64,000 nucleotides of DNA from Verrucomicrobiaceae bacterium (GTDB lineage Bacteria > Verrucomicrobiota > Verrucomicrobiia > Verrucomicrobiales > Verrucomicrobiaceae): contig JADJPM010000004.1 in NCBI GenBank assembly GCA_016713245.1, positions 558,001-622,000 on the forward strand, read 5' to 3'. Shown here piece by piece: positions 54,872 to 61,996 of the stretch. The notes beneath the pieces were generated by a model. That model was given only the letters and a program-made list of their open reading frames with translations, searched no databases and was not told the origin of the DNA. The translations under genes and the position numbers were made by a program. Each line of letters opens with the position of its first letter. The stretch's first letter is position 1.

Positions 54872-55561
54872 ATGACACGCACCATCCTCGCCATCGGCGC
54901 CCATTATGACGACTGTCCCTTCGGCATTCCCGGCACGCTGCTGCGGGCGGTAAAAAAGCACCAGCGCGTGGTCATCCTCAGCCTCATCGGCGATTACACG
55001 AACTGGCCGCCCGTCAAAGGCAGGGCGCAGGAACTGCTGGAGCTCTCGAAGCAGATGGCGGCCGAGCGTGGCATGGAGATGCGCTTCCTGAATTGGAAGA
55101 GCATGGGCTTTGAACCCACGCTCGAAACCAAACGCGCCGTCGCCGAAGTCGTCGCCGACGTGAAACCGGACACGGCCTTCATGCTCTGGCCGCGTGACCG
55201 CCATCCCGATCACGAAGCCGCCAGCGCCATCTGCCACGCCGCGTTGCACCAGCCCGCCCGTCTTCTCGGCGTGGAGGAGGCCCGCGTGCCCTCGCGCGTC
55301 TTCTGGTATGACAACGGCCCCGGCCACACCATCGGCTTCGAGCCCGATACCTATGTGGATGTCTCCGACGAGTGGGAATCCGCCCGCGATTGGCTCGGTC
55401 GCCTCATGGCCTTCGTTCGAAACGAGCCCTACGATCCCGCCAAAGCAGATGCCGCGATGGAAACCAAGACCGTCCTCTCACGCTACCGCGGCCTCGCCTG
55501 CGGCGTGCGCTATGCCGAGGCGCTCAAGAGCGTGAAGCCGGGCGTGACGCTGGAGTTGTGA
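54872..55561 (+). CDS. PIG-L-family N-acetylglucosaminyl deacetylase-like protein
   Basis: The 229-residue protein starts MTRTILAIGAHYDDCPFGIPGTLL, the PIG-L zinc motif (AHxDD), though the usual AHPDDE is AHYDDC here, so the acidic residue is replaced by Cys. The second motif DRHPDH (HxDH) is intact. The family hydrolyses acetylated amino sugars such as GlcNAc-PI or LmbE-type substrates. The ATG at 54872 is chosen; the upstream frame overlaps the neighbouring gene on the other strand. Confidence 0.8.
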   Translation: MTRTILAIGAHYDDCPFGIPGTLLRAVKKHQRVVILSLIGDYTNWPPVKGRAQELLELSKQMAAERGMEMRFLNWKSMGFEPTLETKRAVAEVVADVKPDTAFMLWPRDRHPDHEAASAICHAALHQPARLLGVEEARVPSRVFWYDNGPGHTIGFEPDTYVDVSDEWESARDWLGRLMAFVRNEPYDPAKADAAMETKTVLSRYRGLACGVRYAEALKSVKPGVTLEL

Positions 55562-55702
55562 GGTGGAAGTAAAGGGTGTCACGAACCCTACTCATCGCCC
55601 GTTTTCCGAAAGGTGGACCACGGACCAGATACGAGGTGTCACCAATGCGCCGCCAGCAGGTTATTCCTCACAGCCTCAAGTTTTGTTAAAAACACGGATT
55701 AG

Positions 55703-55774
55703 TTCCCGCAGATTCAGGGAGGCCCACAGATTGGTTTCAGAAAGAATCTGCGGGCCTCCCTGAATCTGCGGGAA
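55703..55774. repeat. Long near-perfect inverted repeat (30 bp arms)
   Basis: The 30-base arm at 55703-55732 pairs with the arm at 55745-55774 with one mismatch, around a 12-base loop. Each arm itself contains a repeated CGCAGATT-type unit. It lies in a gene-free stretch (55562-55895) between the PIG-L gene and a small lipoprotein gene. No transposase or target duplication is attached. The rest of the stretch has no supported gene. Confidence 0.75.
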
Positions 55775-55895
55775 ATCACAAATCATGATGACGCAGGGTG
55801 TATCTCCCTGCCGATGTCATCATCGAGAGCATCAATGAGGCCACACGCCGGGCGTGGCGGATGGATGGGGCGTCATCCACCACTGCACACCGACC

Positions 55896-56096
55896 ATGAA
55901 AACCAAACGGATTCTCCTCCCCGTCCTCTTCGCCAGCCTGAGCCTCTCCAGTTGCGTCTCGCTCGCCCTCCAGGCCCGCCAAGAAATCGGCGGCCACAAG
56001 CCGAGCGTCATCGAGCGTGTCGGCTGTGGTGCCATCGATGCCGTCACCCTGCCCGTGCAGCTCCCCGTCTTGATCCAGATGCAGTCTGCTGATTGA
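55896..56096 (+). CDS. Small putative lipoprotein (66 aa)
   Basis: The product starts MKTKRILLPVLFASLSLSSCVSLALQ, with a lipobox (LSSC) and a cleavage cysteine at position 20. The mature part is about 46 residues (VSLALQARQEIGGHKPSVIERVG...). The family is not recognised. It is a short surface or periplasmic lipoprotein. The ATG at 55896 is preferred to the upstream 55854 because it starts at the signal sequence. Confidence 0.55.
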   Translation: MKTKRILLPVLFASLSLSSCVSLALQARQEIGGHKPSVIERVGCGAIDAVTLPVQLPVLIQMQSAD

Positions 56097-56187
56097 GATG
56101 CCATGGATTGGCTCCAAGCAAACCTGTGCCCGACGTCACTTGTCTTTACCCTTGGCTAAAAGACGGGGCGGGTGCTATGCTCTGCCC

Positions 56188-56523
56188 ATGTCAGCTACTT
56201 TTAACGATGTGCGAGAAGCCGTGCTGCACCTGCCGAAGGGTGATCAGGCGCGGATTTTGGCGTTCGTGGCGATGGAGGTCACGGATGCGCATCCAGGCAT
56301 CGACTTTCAGGCGAATGTCTGCGGCGGCGCGGCCCGTGTCATCCGCACGCGGATCCCGGTGTGGCTGCTGGAGTCGCTGCGCAGGCAGGGGAAGACAGAT
56401 GCGGAGCTGCTCGCGGCCTATCCCTCGCTGAATGCCGAAGACCTCGCGAATGCCTGGAACTACGCCCGTTCGCATCGCGAGGAGATCGACCGCGAAATCG
56501 CGGCGAACGGCGACGAGTCATGA
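56188..56523 (+). CDS. DUF433-type antitoxin
   Basis: The 111-residue protein has the DUF433 region GIDFQANVCGGAARVIRTRIPVWLLESLRRQGKTDAELLAAYPSLNAEDLANAWNYARSH, known from toxin-antitoxin pairs with PIN-like toxins. The N-terminal part (SATFNDVREAVLHLPKGDQARIL) is helical. It overlaps the next gene by four bases (ATGA), fitting a coupled antitoxin-toxin operon. A paralogous pair with the same layout is at 58418-59130. Confidence 0.82.
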   Translation: MSATFNDVREAVLHLPKGDQARILAFVAMEVTDAHPGIDFQANVCGGAARVIRTRIPVWLLESLRRQGKTDAELLAAYPSLNAEDLANAWNYARSHREEIDREIAANGDES

Positions 56524-56861
56524 CCGCCCGTCTCTACTCGAACGAAAACTTCCCTCTGCCCGTGGTCGAGGCACTTCGTCGGCTCGGGCATGATGTGCTG
56601 ACCACGCACGACACCGGCAAATCGAACGCAGGCGTTCCCGATGAGGAGGTTCTGCGTTATGCGGCCGAAAATGGCCGCGCGGTCCTCACGCACAATCGTC
56701 AGGACTTCATCCGCCTCCACCGCCAAAACCCCGGGCATGCCGGAATCATCGTCTGCACCGACAATCCCGATTTTCCCGCCCTCGCCGCCCGGGTGCATGC
56801 CGAGCTTCAAAAATTCGATTCCCTCGCCGGCCAATTGGTGCGCGTGAATCGAGGCGCTTGA
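56520..56861 (+). CDS. DUF5615 PIN-like toxin
   Basis: The 113-residue protein starts MTARLYSNENFPLPVVEALRRLGHDVLTTHDTGKSNAGVPDEEVLRYAAENGRAVLTHNRQDFIRLHRQ, the DUF5615 pattern (N-E-N-F, acidic D-E, and N-R-x-D-F). It is a presumed nuclease toxin paired with the DUF433 antitoxin just upstream. The same residues are conserved in the second copy at 58777-59130 (for example ARLYSNENFP and RQDF), confirming the paralogy. Confidence 0.82.
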   Translation: MTARLYSNENFPLPVVEALRRLGHDVLTTHDTGKSNAGVPDEEVLRYAAENGRAVLTHNRQDFIRLHRQNPGHAGIIVCTDNPDFPALAARVHAELQKFDSLAGQLVRVNRGA

Positions 56862-56885
56862 GCATGACCGTGCATCAAGGCGTGA

Positions 56886-56903
56886 GGGGCCAGGAATGGC
56901 CCT
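56886..56903. terminator. GNRA-loop hairpin between convergent genes
   Basis: GGGGCCA (56886-56892) pairs with TGGCCCT (56897-56903) around a GGAA loop. It lies between the toxin gene and the hydrolase gene on the opposite strand. It is a plausible transcription terminator, but no T tract follows. Confidence 0.4.
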
Positions 56904-56913
56904 GATACGTTCT

Positions 56914-58053
56914 TCAGTGCGCTACGATCCACCGCCGCACTTCGTCGAGGATCTCGTTTTGGCGGCGGAAGAAGAGAAAGTGGTCTTGGCCGTCAAAAGC
57001 GCGCTTGGTGACCTTCATGCCGGCTTTTTCGAATTTCTCGGCGTAGCCGTCCACATAGCTCCAGGGCACGCGGTCGTCGTTTTGGCCGGAAAGGATGAGC
57101 ACAGGGCGATTGGGGAGGCGTTTGGCCAATGCGGCGGGTTGGATGCGATCGTGCAGCACGGCGCTGAGGAGGATGAGGGAGGCGAATCGCGGCCCGCGGG
57201 CGGATTCGGCGAGGCAGACGCCTTTGCCGCCGTTGGAGAGGCCCATGAGGTGGATGCGCTCGGGATCGATGGCTGCGTGCTTGCCCGCATCGCGTATGGC
57301 GGCGGTGATGGCGTCATACGCACCGCGCTTCTCCCAGTTCCCGAGGCCAAAGGTCGGCGCAATGACGGTGCAGCCGGTTTGATCGGCCACTTTGGAGAGG
57401 AGCCAGATGTAGGCTTTGAAGTTTCCGCCGCTGCCATGCAGAAACACGAGCGCAGGCGCAGGCTTGCTGCGGTCGAGCTGCGGAGGGATGTAGTGAAAGT
57501 AGTGCCCGTGACGGAACTCCGCGAAGGTCACCTCGTCATAGATCGCGCCCAAGGCCGAGCCGCAGGCCGCGAACTCCGCATCGCGGCTCATCTCGGCGTA
57601 GATCGAGCCGGTCAAGGCGGCCAGTTCGCGCTTCTGCGCCCGAGTGAAGAGCGGATCGATCACCATCGCCGCCGCGTAGCCGAGATGAATCTGGTCGATC
57701 TCCGGCAGCACGTTCCCAAAGCCGTATCGCGCGTGATGCCACCCGCCATCCGCGTAGCGCGAGTGGATGCGTGCGCTTTCCGCGGTGTGTCCATCCGGTG
57801 CTTGCATGACCAGCCAGGCCCCCATCGCCAAACCGAGCCCCAGCAGCGCTTTTCCGAGCCATACCTGCCGCGTGGAGCATCGCTCATCGCCAATGCACCA
57901 CAGCAACGGCCCGATTCCCACCATCCCCACCGCCAGCCCAAGCCCCAATCCCGTCCACGTCACCCCACAAGCCAGCATCACCACCGCCACGGGCACCAGA
58001 ACAAGCGCCAGCAGCAGCACGAAGGCTTTGAGCAGGGCGAGAGGGGAGGACAT
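56914..58053 (-). CDS. Membrane-anchored alpha/beta hydrolase (esterase-like)
   Basis: The 379-residue protein begins with several hydrophobic segments (MSSPLALLKAFVLLLALVLVPVAVVMLACG and a second near 35-55) and then a catalytic domain with the serine nucleophile motif GLSNGG, an acidic residue in SGQNDDRVPW and a histidine in FDGQDHFLFF, the usual order for the hydrolase triad. The oxyanion loop motif FLHGSGGNFK is present. The substrate is unknown. It separates the two DUF433-DUF5615 pairs. The ATG at 58053 is preferred over upstream starts. Confidence 0.8.
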   Translation of the reverse strand: MSSPLALLKAFVLLLALVLVPVAVVMLACGVTWTGLGLGLAVGMVGIGPLLWCIGDERCSTRQVWLGKALLGLGLAMGAWLVMQAPDGHTAESARIHSRYADGGWHHARYGFGNVLPEIDQIHLGYAAAMVIDPLFTRAQKRELAALTGSIYAEMSRDAEFAACGSALGAIYDEVTFAEFRHGHYFHYIPPQLDRSKPAPALVFLHGSGGNFKAYIWLLSKVADQTGCTVIAPTFGLGNWEKRGAYDAITAAIRDAGKHAAIDPERIHLMGLSNGGKGVCLAESARGPRFASLILLSAVLHDRIQPAALAKRLPNRPVLILSGQNDDRVPWSYVDGYAEKFEKAGMKVTKRAFDGQDHFLFFRRQNEILDEVRRWIVAH

Positions 58054-58141
58054 GGAGGAAGTAAACGTGCCGGGCATGGACGGGCAAGTGTGATCCAAGC
58101 CTGCTATTGCCAAGATTTCTCCGGGCCGTTATGGTCAGGCC

Positions 58142-58399
58142 ATGAAACAACTTACGCTCAATATCGACGACGCGGCTTTTCAGTCCGCTGAATCCGTGGC
58201 GCGGCAATCGGGGCAATCCGTCGCATCGCTGCTTCTCGGCTGGTTGAAACGAGTTTCCTCCAGCGCGGAGACGGAGTTCGACCGTCTCCTGCGTGAGGAG
58301 GAGGCCTTGAGGGAAAAACTGCTTCAAAGTGGCCGCCAGTTTGCCGCCAGCAGCCGCCTCCCTCGGGATGAGCTTCATGACCGTCATGCGCTTCGTTGA
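58142..58399 (+). CDS. VapB-type antitoxin
   Basis: The 85-residue protein has an N-terminal MKQLTLNIDDAAFQSAESVARQSGQSVASLLLGWL pattern (beta-strand and helices, as in ribbon-helix-helix antitoxins) and ends RLPRDELHDRHALR, a C-terminal sequence I associate with VapB partners of PIN toxins. Its VapC partner is only a stump (58377-58421); the next intact gene is the DUF433 antitoxin. It may be an orphan antitoxin. Confidence 0.68.
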   Translation: MKQLTLNIDDAAFQSAESVARQSGQSVASLLLGWLKRVSSSAETEFDRLLREEEALREKLLQSGRQFAASSRLPRDELHDRHALR

Positions 58400-58421
58400 T
58401 ACCCTTATTCTTGAACCATGA
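58377..58421 (+). pseudogene. VapC toxin stump (14 codons)
   Basis: An ATG at 58377 (and 58386) in a frame overlapping the VapB end reads MTVMRFVDTLILEP then stop. MRFVDTxIL matches the start of PIN-domain VapC proteins (usually VDTNIL), and a start nested in the VapB end is the usual VapBC overlap. The stop overlaps the DUF433 ATG at 58418. The reading frame is too short for a toxin, so this looks like the remains of a lost VapC. Confidence 0.55.
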
Positions 58422-58777
58422 GCGTGCTCACCCAGCGTCTGTTCAGCGAGATCGAATCCGCCCCCGAGTCGGTAAGGGCGGAGACGCTGGATTTTGTGCT
58501 GTTCGTGAAAAGCCGCCTGGGCGGCGCGAATGGGGCTGCTGGCCATGAGTCGCTCGTGCGGCATACGCCGGGTGTTTGTGGTGGGGATGCCTGCCTTGGC
58601 AACACTCGCATCGCCGTTTGGATGCTGGAGGAGGCACGTCGGGCGGGCGTGACGGATGCGGAACTGCTTCAGGACTATCCCAGCCTGAACGCCCGCGATC
58701 TCGCGGCGGCTTGGACCTATGTGGACACGCATCCCGAGGAGATTGAAAACGCCATTCAGGCCAACCGCAATGCCTGA
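58418..58777 (+). CDS. DUF433-type antitoxin, paralog
   Basis: The 119-residue protein has an N-terminal helical region (LTQRLFSEIESAPESVRAETLDFVLFVKSRL) followed by the DUF433 domain PGVCGGDACLGNTRIAVWMLEEARRAGVTDAELLQDYPSLNARDLAAAWTYVDTHPEEI. It is a paralog of the protein at 56188-56523 with the same motif order. It overlaps the following toxin gene by one base, and its ATG overlaps the VapC stump stop. Confidence 0.83.
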   Translation: MSVLTQRLFSEIESAPESVRAETLDFVLFVKSRLGGANGAAGHESLVRHTPGVCGGDACLGNTRIAVWMLEEARRAGVTDAELLQDYPSLNARDLAAAWTYVDTHPEEIENAIQANRNA

Positions 58778-59130
58778 TGGCCCGTCTTTACTCCAACGAG
58801 AACTTCCCGCGTCGTGTGGTCGAGGAACTGCGCCGACTTGGGCATGACGTTTTGACTTCTTTTGAGGCTGGGCGTGCCAACCAAGGCATTCCCGATGAGG
58901 AAGTCCTCGCCTTCGCCACTCAGGAGCAGCGCACTCTGCTCACGCTCAACCGCCAGGACTTCTTCCGTCTGCATCGTTCGACTGGTGGTCAGCATGGAGG
59001 AATCATCGCCTGCACTCGCGATGATCCCCAGCCTGCTGCGTTGGCCCAGCGCATTCACGACGGCATTTCAGCAGCGGAAAGTCTTCAGGGGCAGGTCATT
59101 CGCATCGTCCGGCCTTCTGGCGGGCACTGA
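58777..59130 (+). CDS. DUF5615 PIN-like toxin, paralog
   Basis: The 117-residue protein starts MARLYSNENFPRRVVEELRRLGHDVLTSFEAGRANQGIPDEEVLAFATQEQRTLLTLNRQDFFRLHRS, parallel to the first DUF5615 toxin. The ATG at 58777 overlaps the antitoxin TGA by one base. The pair is the second copy of the module in this region and lies before an HNH endonuclease gene. Confidence 0.83.
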   Translation: MARLYSNENFPRRVVEELRRLGHDVLTSFEAGRANQGIPDEEVLAFATQEQRTLLTLNRQDFFRLHRSTGGQHGGIIACTRDDPQPAALAQRIHDGISAAESLQGQVIRIVRPSGGH

Positions 59131-59202
59131 TCTAAAAATCTCTTTCCTTCATGTAACTCGATGACGAATCGTTGATTCGTCTCTGACGTCATTTTCTCAG
59201 TT

Positions 59203-60216
59203 ATGCCCTACAAAGACCCAGTCAAAAAAAGAGACTCTAATCGCCGAGCGCAAAAAAAACGCAGGTCCAGCCCGGAATCGAAAGAGAAAGTGCGGCGGAC
59301 AGAATGGCTCAGGCATAAGAATTCGAGAGCGGCTCGAAACCTCAAAAATCAGTCCTATAACAGGAAGTCTGGCCGTCTGGCCCGTCCGAAAGGAAAGAGA
59401 GCCAGACCCTCGATCAATGTGCCAGAAGAGGACAAAGCTAAATTGCATTCACTCGGTTCGTCAAACAACCGATACATCTACTTCAGCCAGGAATGCGAGT
59501 TCACTTGGACTGGATTTGAAGATCTGATGAAAAGGCTACTGCCTGATATTGCATCGAGCCTACTGCTGCAGGAGGCGACGCAGCACACATCTCACGGACG
59601 AAAATGGCAGTTCTGGTCGAATGATAATGGCGAGCCGTGCTTTGTTGTATCTCGCAACAACGGAATCGCCATGGACGACCTTCACAAACTCACGGCGGAG
59701 TTCAAAGGTTATATTGCGGTGCATAGCGGCCGCTTTCCAATGATTAACTCAGACGAAGGTTGGGACGGCTCAGATGTTAAAGCACTGCGCAGCAATCTGG
59801 AAGAGCTCGAAAAAGGTGACTCTCGGGAGTTTTTACAAACTACAATCAAGTTACGCAGAGGGCAGCAAGCATTTCGGCAGCTCGTTCTCAGTGAGCACGG
59901 GGAAAAATGCTTGATCACAGGTTGCAGCGTTAAAGATGTTCTCGAAGCGGCGCACATTAAGCCATATCGAGGCCCCAAAGATCACAACATTAAGAACGCC
60001 TTGCTACTGCGAGCCGACATTCACACCTTGTTTGATCTTAATTTGATCGCCATCGAACCTCGAACTCTGCGCGTTCATCTGCACCCTTCATTAAAAGATA
60101 GCAGCTACGCTGACCTACACGAAGCCCCCTTACAAGTGCCTCAAGATTTCAGTTTCTTTGATTCAGCAATCGAGGATCGCTGGACTGAGTTTCAAAAAAC
60201 TTGCCATCAGAATTAA
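59203..60216 (+). CDS. HNH endonuclease
   Basis: The 337-residue protein begins with a basic Arg/Lys-rich tail (about residues 8-65) and ends in an HNH domain: CLITGCSVKDVLEAAHIKPYRGPKDHNIKNALLLRADIHTLFD, where AHIKP is the first catalytic region and the Asn and DIHTLFD follow. HNH proteins of this type can be restriction or mobile-element nucleases. The coding region is visibly AT-richer than neighbouring genes, which hints at recent transfer. No methylase is adjacent, so the restriction partner, if any, is not in the window. Confidence 0.82.
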   Translation: MPYKDPVKKRDSNRRAQKKRRSSPESKEKVRRTEWLRHKNSRAARNLKNQSYNRKSGRLARPKGKRARPSINVPEEDKAKLHSLGSSNNRYIYFSQECEFTWTGFEDLMKRLLPDIASSLLLQEATQHTSHGRKWQFWSNDNGEPCFVVSRNNGIAMDDLHKLTAEFKGYIAVHSGRFPMINSDEGWDGSDVKALRSNLEELEKGDSREFLQTTIKLRRGQQAFRQLVLSEHGEKCLITGCSVKDVLEAAHIKPYRGPKDHNIKNALLLRADIHTLFDLNLIAIEPRTLRVHLHPSLKDSSYADLHEAPLQVPQDFSFFDSAIEDRWTEFQKTCHQN

Positions 60217-60296
60217 GGAGGAAGCAAAACTCGCTTGAGAAGTTGAGCCTGCCTTTGAACGCTGGCTACCCGCGCTACGCAGAATAATTACCTGCT

Positions 60297-60356
60297 TCAA
60301 TAGCACTTCACCAGCCCATCCTTCCACAGCGGCTTGAGCTGATTGATCGGTGAATC
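60297..60356 (-). pseudogene. Tail fragment of a gene family member (DSPxxQLKPLWKDGLVK motif)
   Basis: The minus strand here encodes DSPINQLKPLWKDGLVKCY followed by a stop. It matches the tail of the pseudogene at 61155-61548 (DSPIDQLKPLWKDGLVKYY); over 56 bases the two DNA copies differ at 6 positions (60301-60356 versus 61159-61214). The rest of this copy is absent, and VapC lies directly upstream. Two of the differences are silent, so this may be an old paralog rather than a fresh copy. Confidence 0.6.
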
Positions 60357-60376
60357 GACGTTTCGAAGCAGCAGCG

Positions 60377-60781
60377 CTAGGCCTGCATCCAGTTGGCCAG
60401 CTTCAGGTCCGGCACACGCTCGAACTCGCTGGTATTGTGGGTGACCAAGGTGCCGTCTGCGGCACGAGTGATGGCTGCAATCCACAGATCGGGTTCGCTG
60501 ATGGGCTGGCCTGTCTTTTCCAAGGCGACTCGAATCTCGACATACTGTGCCAAGGCCTCGTCATCTGGCCATACGACGGCAAACGGCTGGAGAATGGTGC
60601 TTACCAACCGGTTGTGATGATCCGGTCTGGCGCTCTTGGCAGCTCCGACACGCAATTCCGCCAGCACCACGTGCGGGACACGAATCTCGTCCGGCGGCAG
60701 GCGCATGATCTGCTCCCGCACCTCTGGCGCTCGTCCTCGCAGCGCGGCCACGAAGATGTTCGTGTCGATGAAGAAGGCCAT
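60377..60781 (-). CDS. vapC: VapC-family PIN-domain toxin
   Basis: The 134-residue PIN-domain ribonuclease has the acidic catalytic pattern D6 (FIDTNIF), E42 (LAELRVG) and D98 (SEPDLWIAA), followed by THNTSEF. VapC toxins cut RNA and are blocked by VapB. Its ATG at 60781 directly precedes the VapB stop at 60782 on the same strand. The pair is on the minus strand between two copies of the same gene tail. Confidence 0.9.
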   Translation of the reverse strand: MAFFIDTNIFVAALRGRAPEVREQIMRLPPDEIRVPHVVLAELRVGAAKSARPDHHNRLVSTILQPFAVVWPDDEALAQYVEIRVALEKTGQPISEPDLWIAAITRAADGTLVTHNTSEFERVPDLKLANWMQA

Positions 60782-61021
60782 TTAGCAGGCGGCGAGAGGT
60801 TCAACTTGCCGTGCTCCACCACGCGCTGGCGCGGAAAAGGCGTCGTCCGTGATGGCGCCAAACGCCGCCTGCCATTCTGCGTTGTAGGCTTTGGCAGGGC
60901 GATGTTCCGCAGGCTCCAGTTCGGCCTTGATGCGAATCGGCAGCTTCCGCCAGGCCGCAGGCAGTGGCAGATGCAGCGTTCCATCCGCGGCAGGCTCGAG
61001 TATGGCTGAGAGAGTGCTCAT
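60782..61021 (-). CDS. vapB: VapB-family antitoxin
   Basis: The 79-residue protein (MSTLSAILEPAADGTLHLPLPAAWRKLPIRIKAELEPAEHRPAK...) has a short strand/helix N-terminus and a charged C-terminus suited to toxin binding. It is immediately upstream of vapC with no gap. The assignment rests mainly on the adjacent PIN toxin. Confidence 0.75.
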   Translation of the reverse strand: MSTLSAILEPAADGTLHLPLPAAWRKLPIRIKAELEPAEHRPAKAYNAEWQAAFGAITDDAFSAPARGGARQVEPLAAC

Positions 61022-61154
61022 CGGCAGGATTGTAGGCGATTCCGTTGTGATCGTAAAGCCTGTGAATGGAACCCGGCAGGACCGGGGCGGTTTTGAACCC
61101 TTTGCCGCTCGCTCTCCGCTTCGAGGAGGAGGCGGAGTCGGAGACGGAGGCAGA
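61022..61154. other. Gene-free spacer between VapB and a broken gene
   Basis: I see no ORF, promoter or hairpin worth claiming in this stretch; a purine-rich run (gaggaggaggcggag) lies near 61120. Confidence 0.3.
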
Positions 61155-61548
61155 TTAGTAGTACTTCACCAGCCCATCCTTCCACAGTGGCTTGAGTTGA
61201 TCGATGGGGGAATCAATCAACGTCGTGCCGTTGTGGGAGATGTAGAGATAGGGATCGCGGGTGGCTTCGCCGATGATGACGAGGCCGGCTTTTTCGGCGG
61301 CGGCGACGTGTTCGGGGGCGAAATCAGAGTGCACGGCGATAAGGGGCGGTGAGATTGCCCTTCTTGTCGGTGATGCCGGCTTCCACACAGGCGCGATTCA
61401 CCTCGGCGGGCGTCATGCGGCGGAAAACTTCGGACATGTAGGCGGCCCATTCGTCGGTCATGTAGCCTTTCCACACCGGCTTGGGCGGCATGGGCTTGGA
61501 CCGTGTCTTTGCGGCACGCTGACGGGGCTGAGTTGCGAGTGCAGGCAT
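61155..61548 (-). pseudogene. Frame-broken partner of the ADP-ribosyltransferase-like gene
   Basis: From the ATG at 61548 the frame gives MPALATQPRQRAAKTRSKPMPPKPVWKGYMTDEWAAYMSEVFRRMTPAEVNRACVEAGITDKKGNLTAPYR and then stops at 61324-61326. A second frame continues with IAVHSDFAPEHVAAAEKAGLVIIGEATRDPYLYISHNGTTLIDSPIDQLKPLWKDGLVKYY to 61155. Read together, the two parts look like one protein of about 130 residues with a one-base frame change near 61340. The gene lies 4 bases after the toxin-like ORF at 61553-61996, suggesting a former operon partner. Confidence 0.55.
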
Positions 61549-61552
61549 GGCG

Positions 61553-61996
61553 TTACAGGATGGAGGTGGGACGGAAGTAACCGAGGATACAATCTGGATC
61601 TCGAACGGCAACCTGGACGTGGGATTTCATCCGGATCTCCGACTCGGCGAAGGCTGGCACGCCCTCTTGAAAGCATCCACGGACGGATTGAAAGCGGACG
61701 CCGGTTGCGGATTCCAGGCGTGGCAGGGCAAAGTTGATCACCGAGCAGTCCAGATCATGCAGCAGGCCGCGATTGTTTGGAATGAGAAGTCCCGACTGCT
61801 TGCGAGTGTCCACAAACGCCTCGTGGGCCTCTGCCAAGGTCTTTGTGTAGCGCGTGTCGAGTAGATCGAAACAGTTGCCAAGCTGGATCACCGCTCCCAG
61901 CACGGCAGGCTTTTTGATCCGCTTCGGGTTTCGCTTTTTCGTATCCGTCAATCGCAGCCCCATAGCCCCGGCGCTTGACTTTGAGCGGCGGGTCAT
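61553..61996 (-). CDS. C-terminal part of a putative ADP-ribosyltransferase-like toxin
   Basis: The 147-residue frame has PKRIKKPAVLGAVIQLGNCFDLLDTRYTKTLAEAHEAF and ends with VRGCFQEGVPAFAESEIRMKSHVQVAVRDPDCILGYFRP, a pattern I recall from the C-terminal half of ADP-ribosyltransferase-like toxins. The N-terminal catalytic part (a YFWE-type region) is absent. The ATG overlaps the last stop of the IS66 transposase tail (ATGA at 61993-61996), so the gene is either cut by the element or fused to its operon. The family assignment is from memory and should be tested. Confidence 0.45.
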   Translation of the reverse strand: MTRRSKSSAGAMGLRLTDTKKRNPKRIKKPAVLGAVIQLGNCFDLLDTRYTKTLAEAHEAFVDTRKQSGLLIPNNRGLLHDLDCSVINFALPRLESATGVRFQSVRGCFQEGVPAFAESEIRMKSHVQVAVRDPDCILGYFRPTSIL

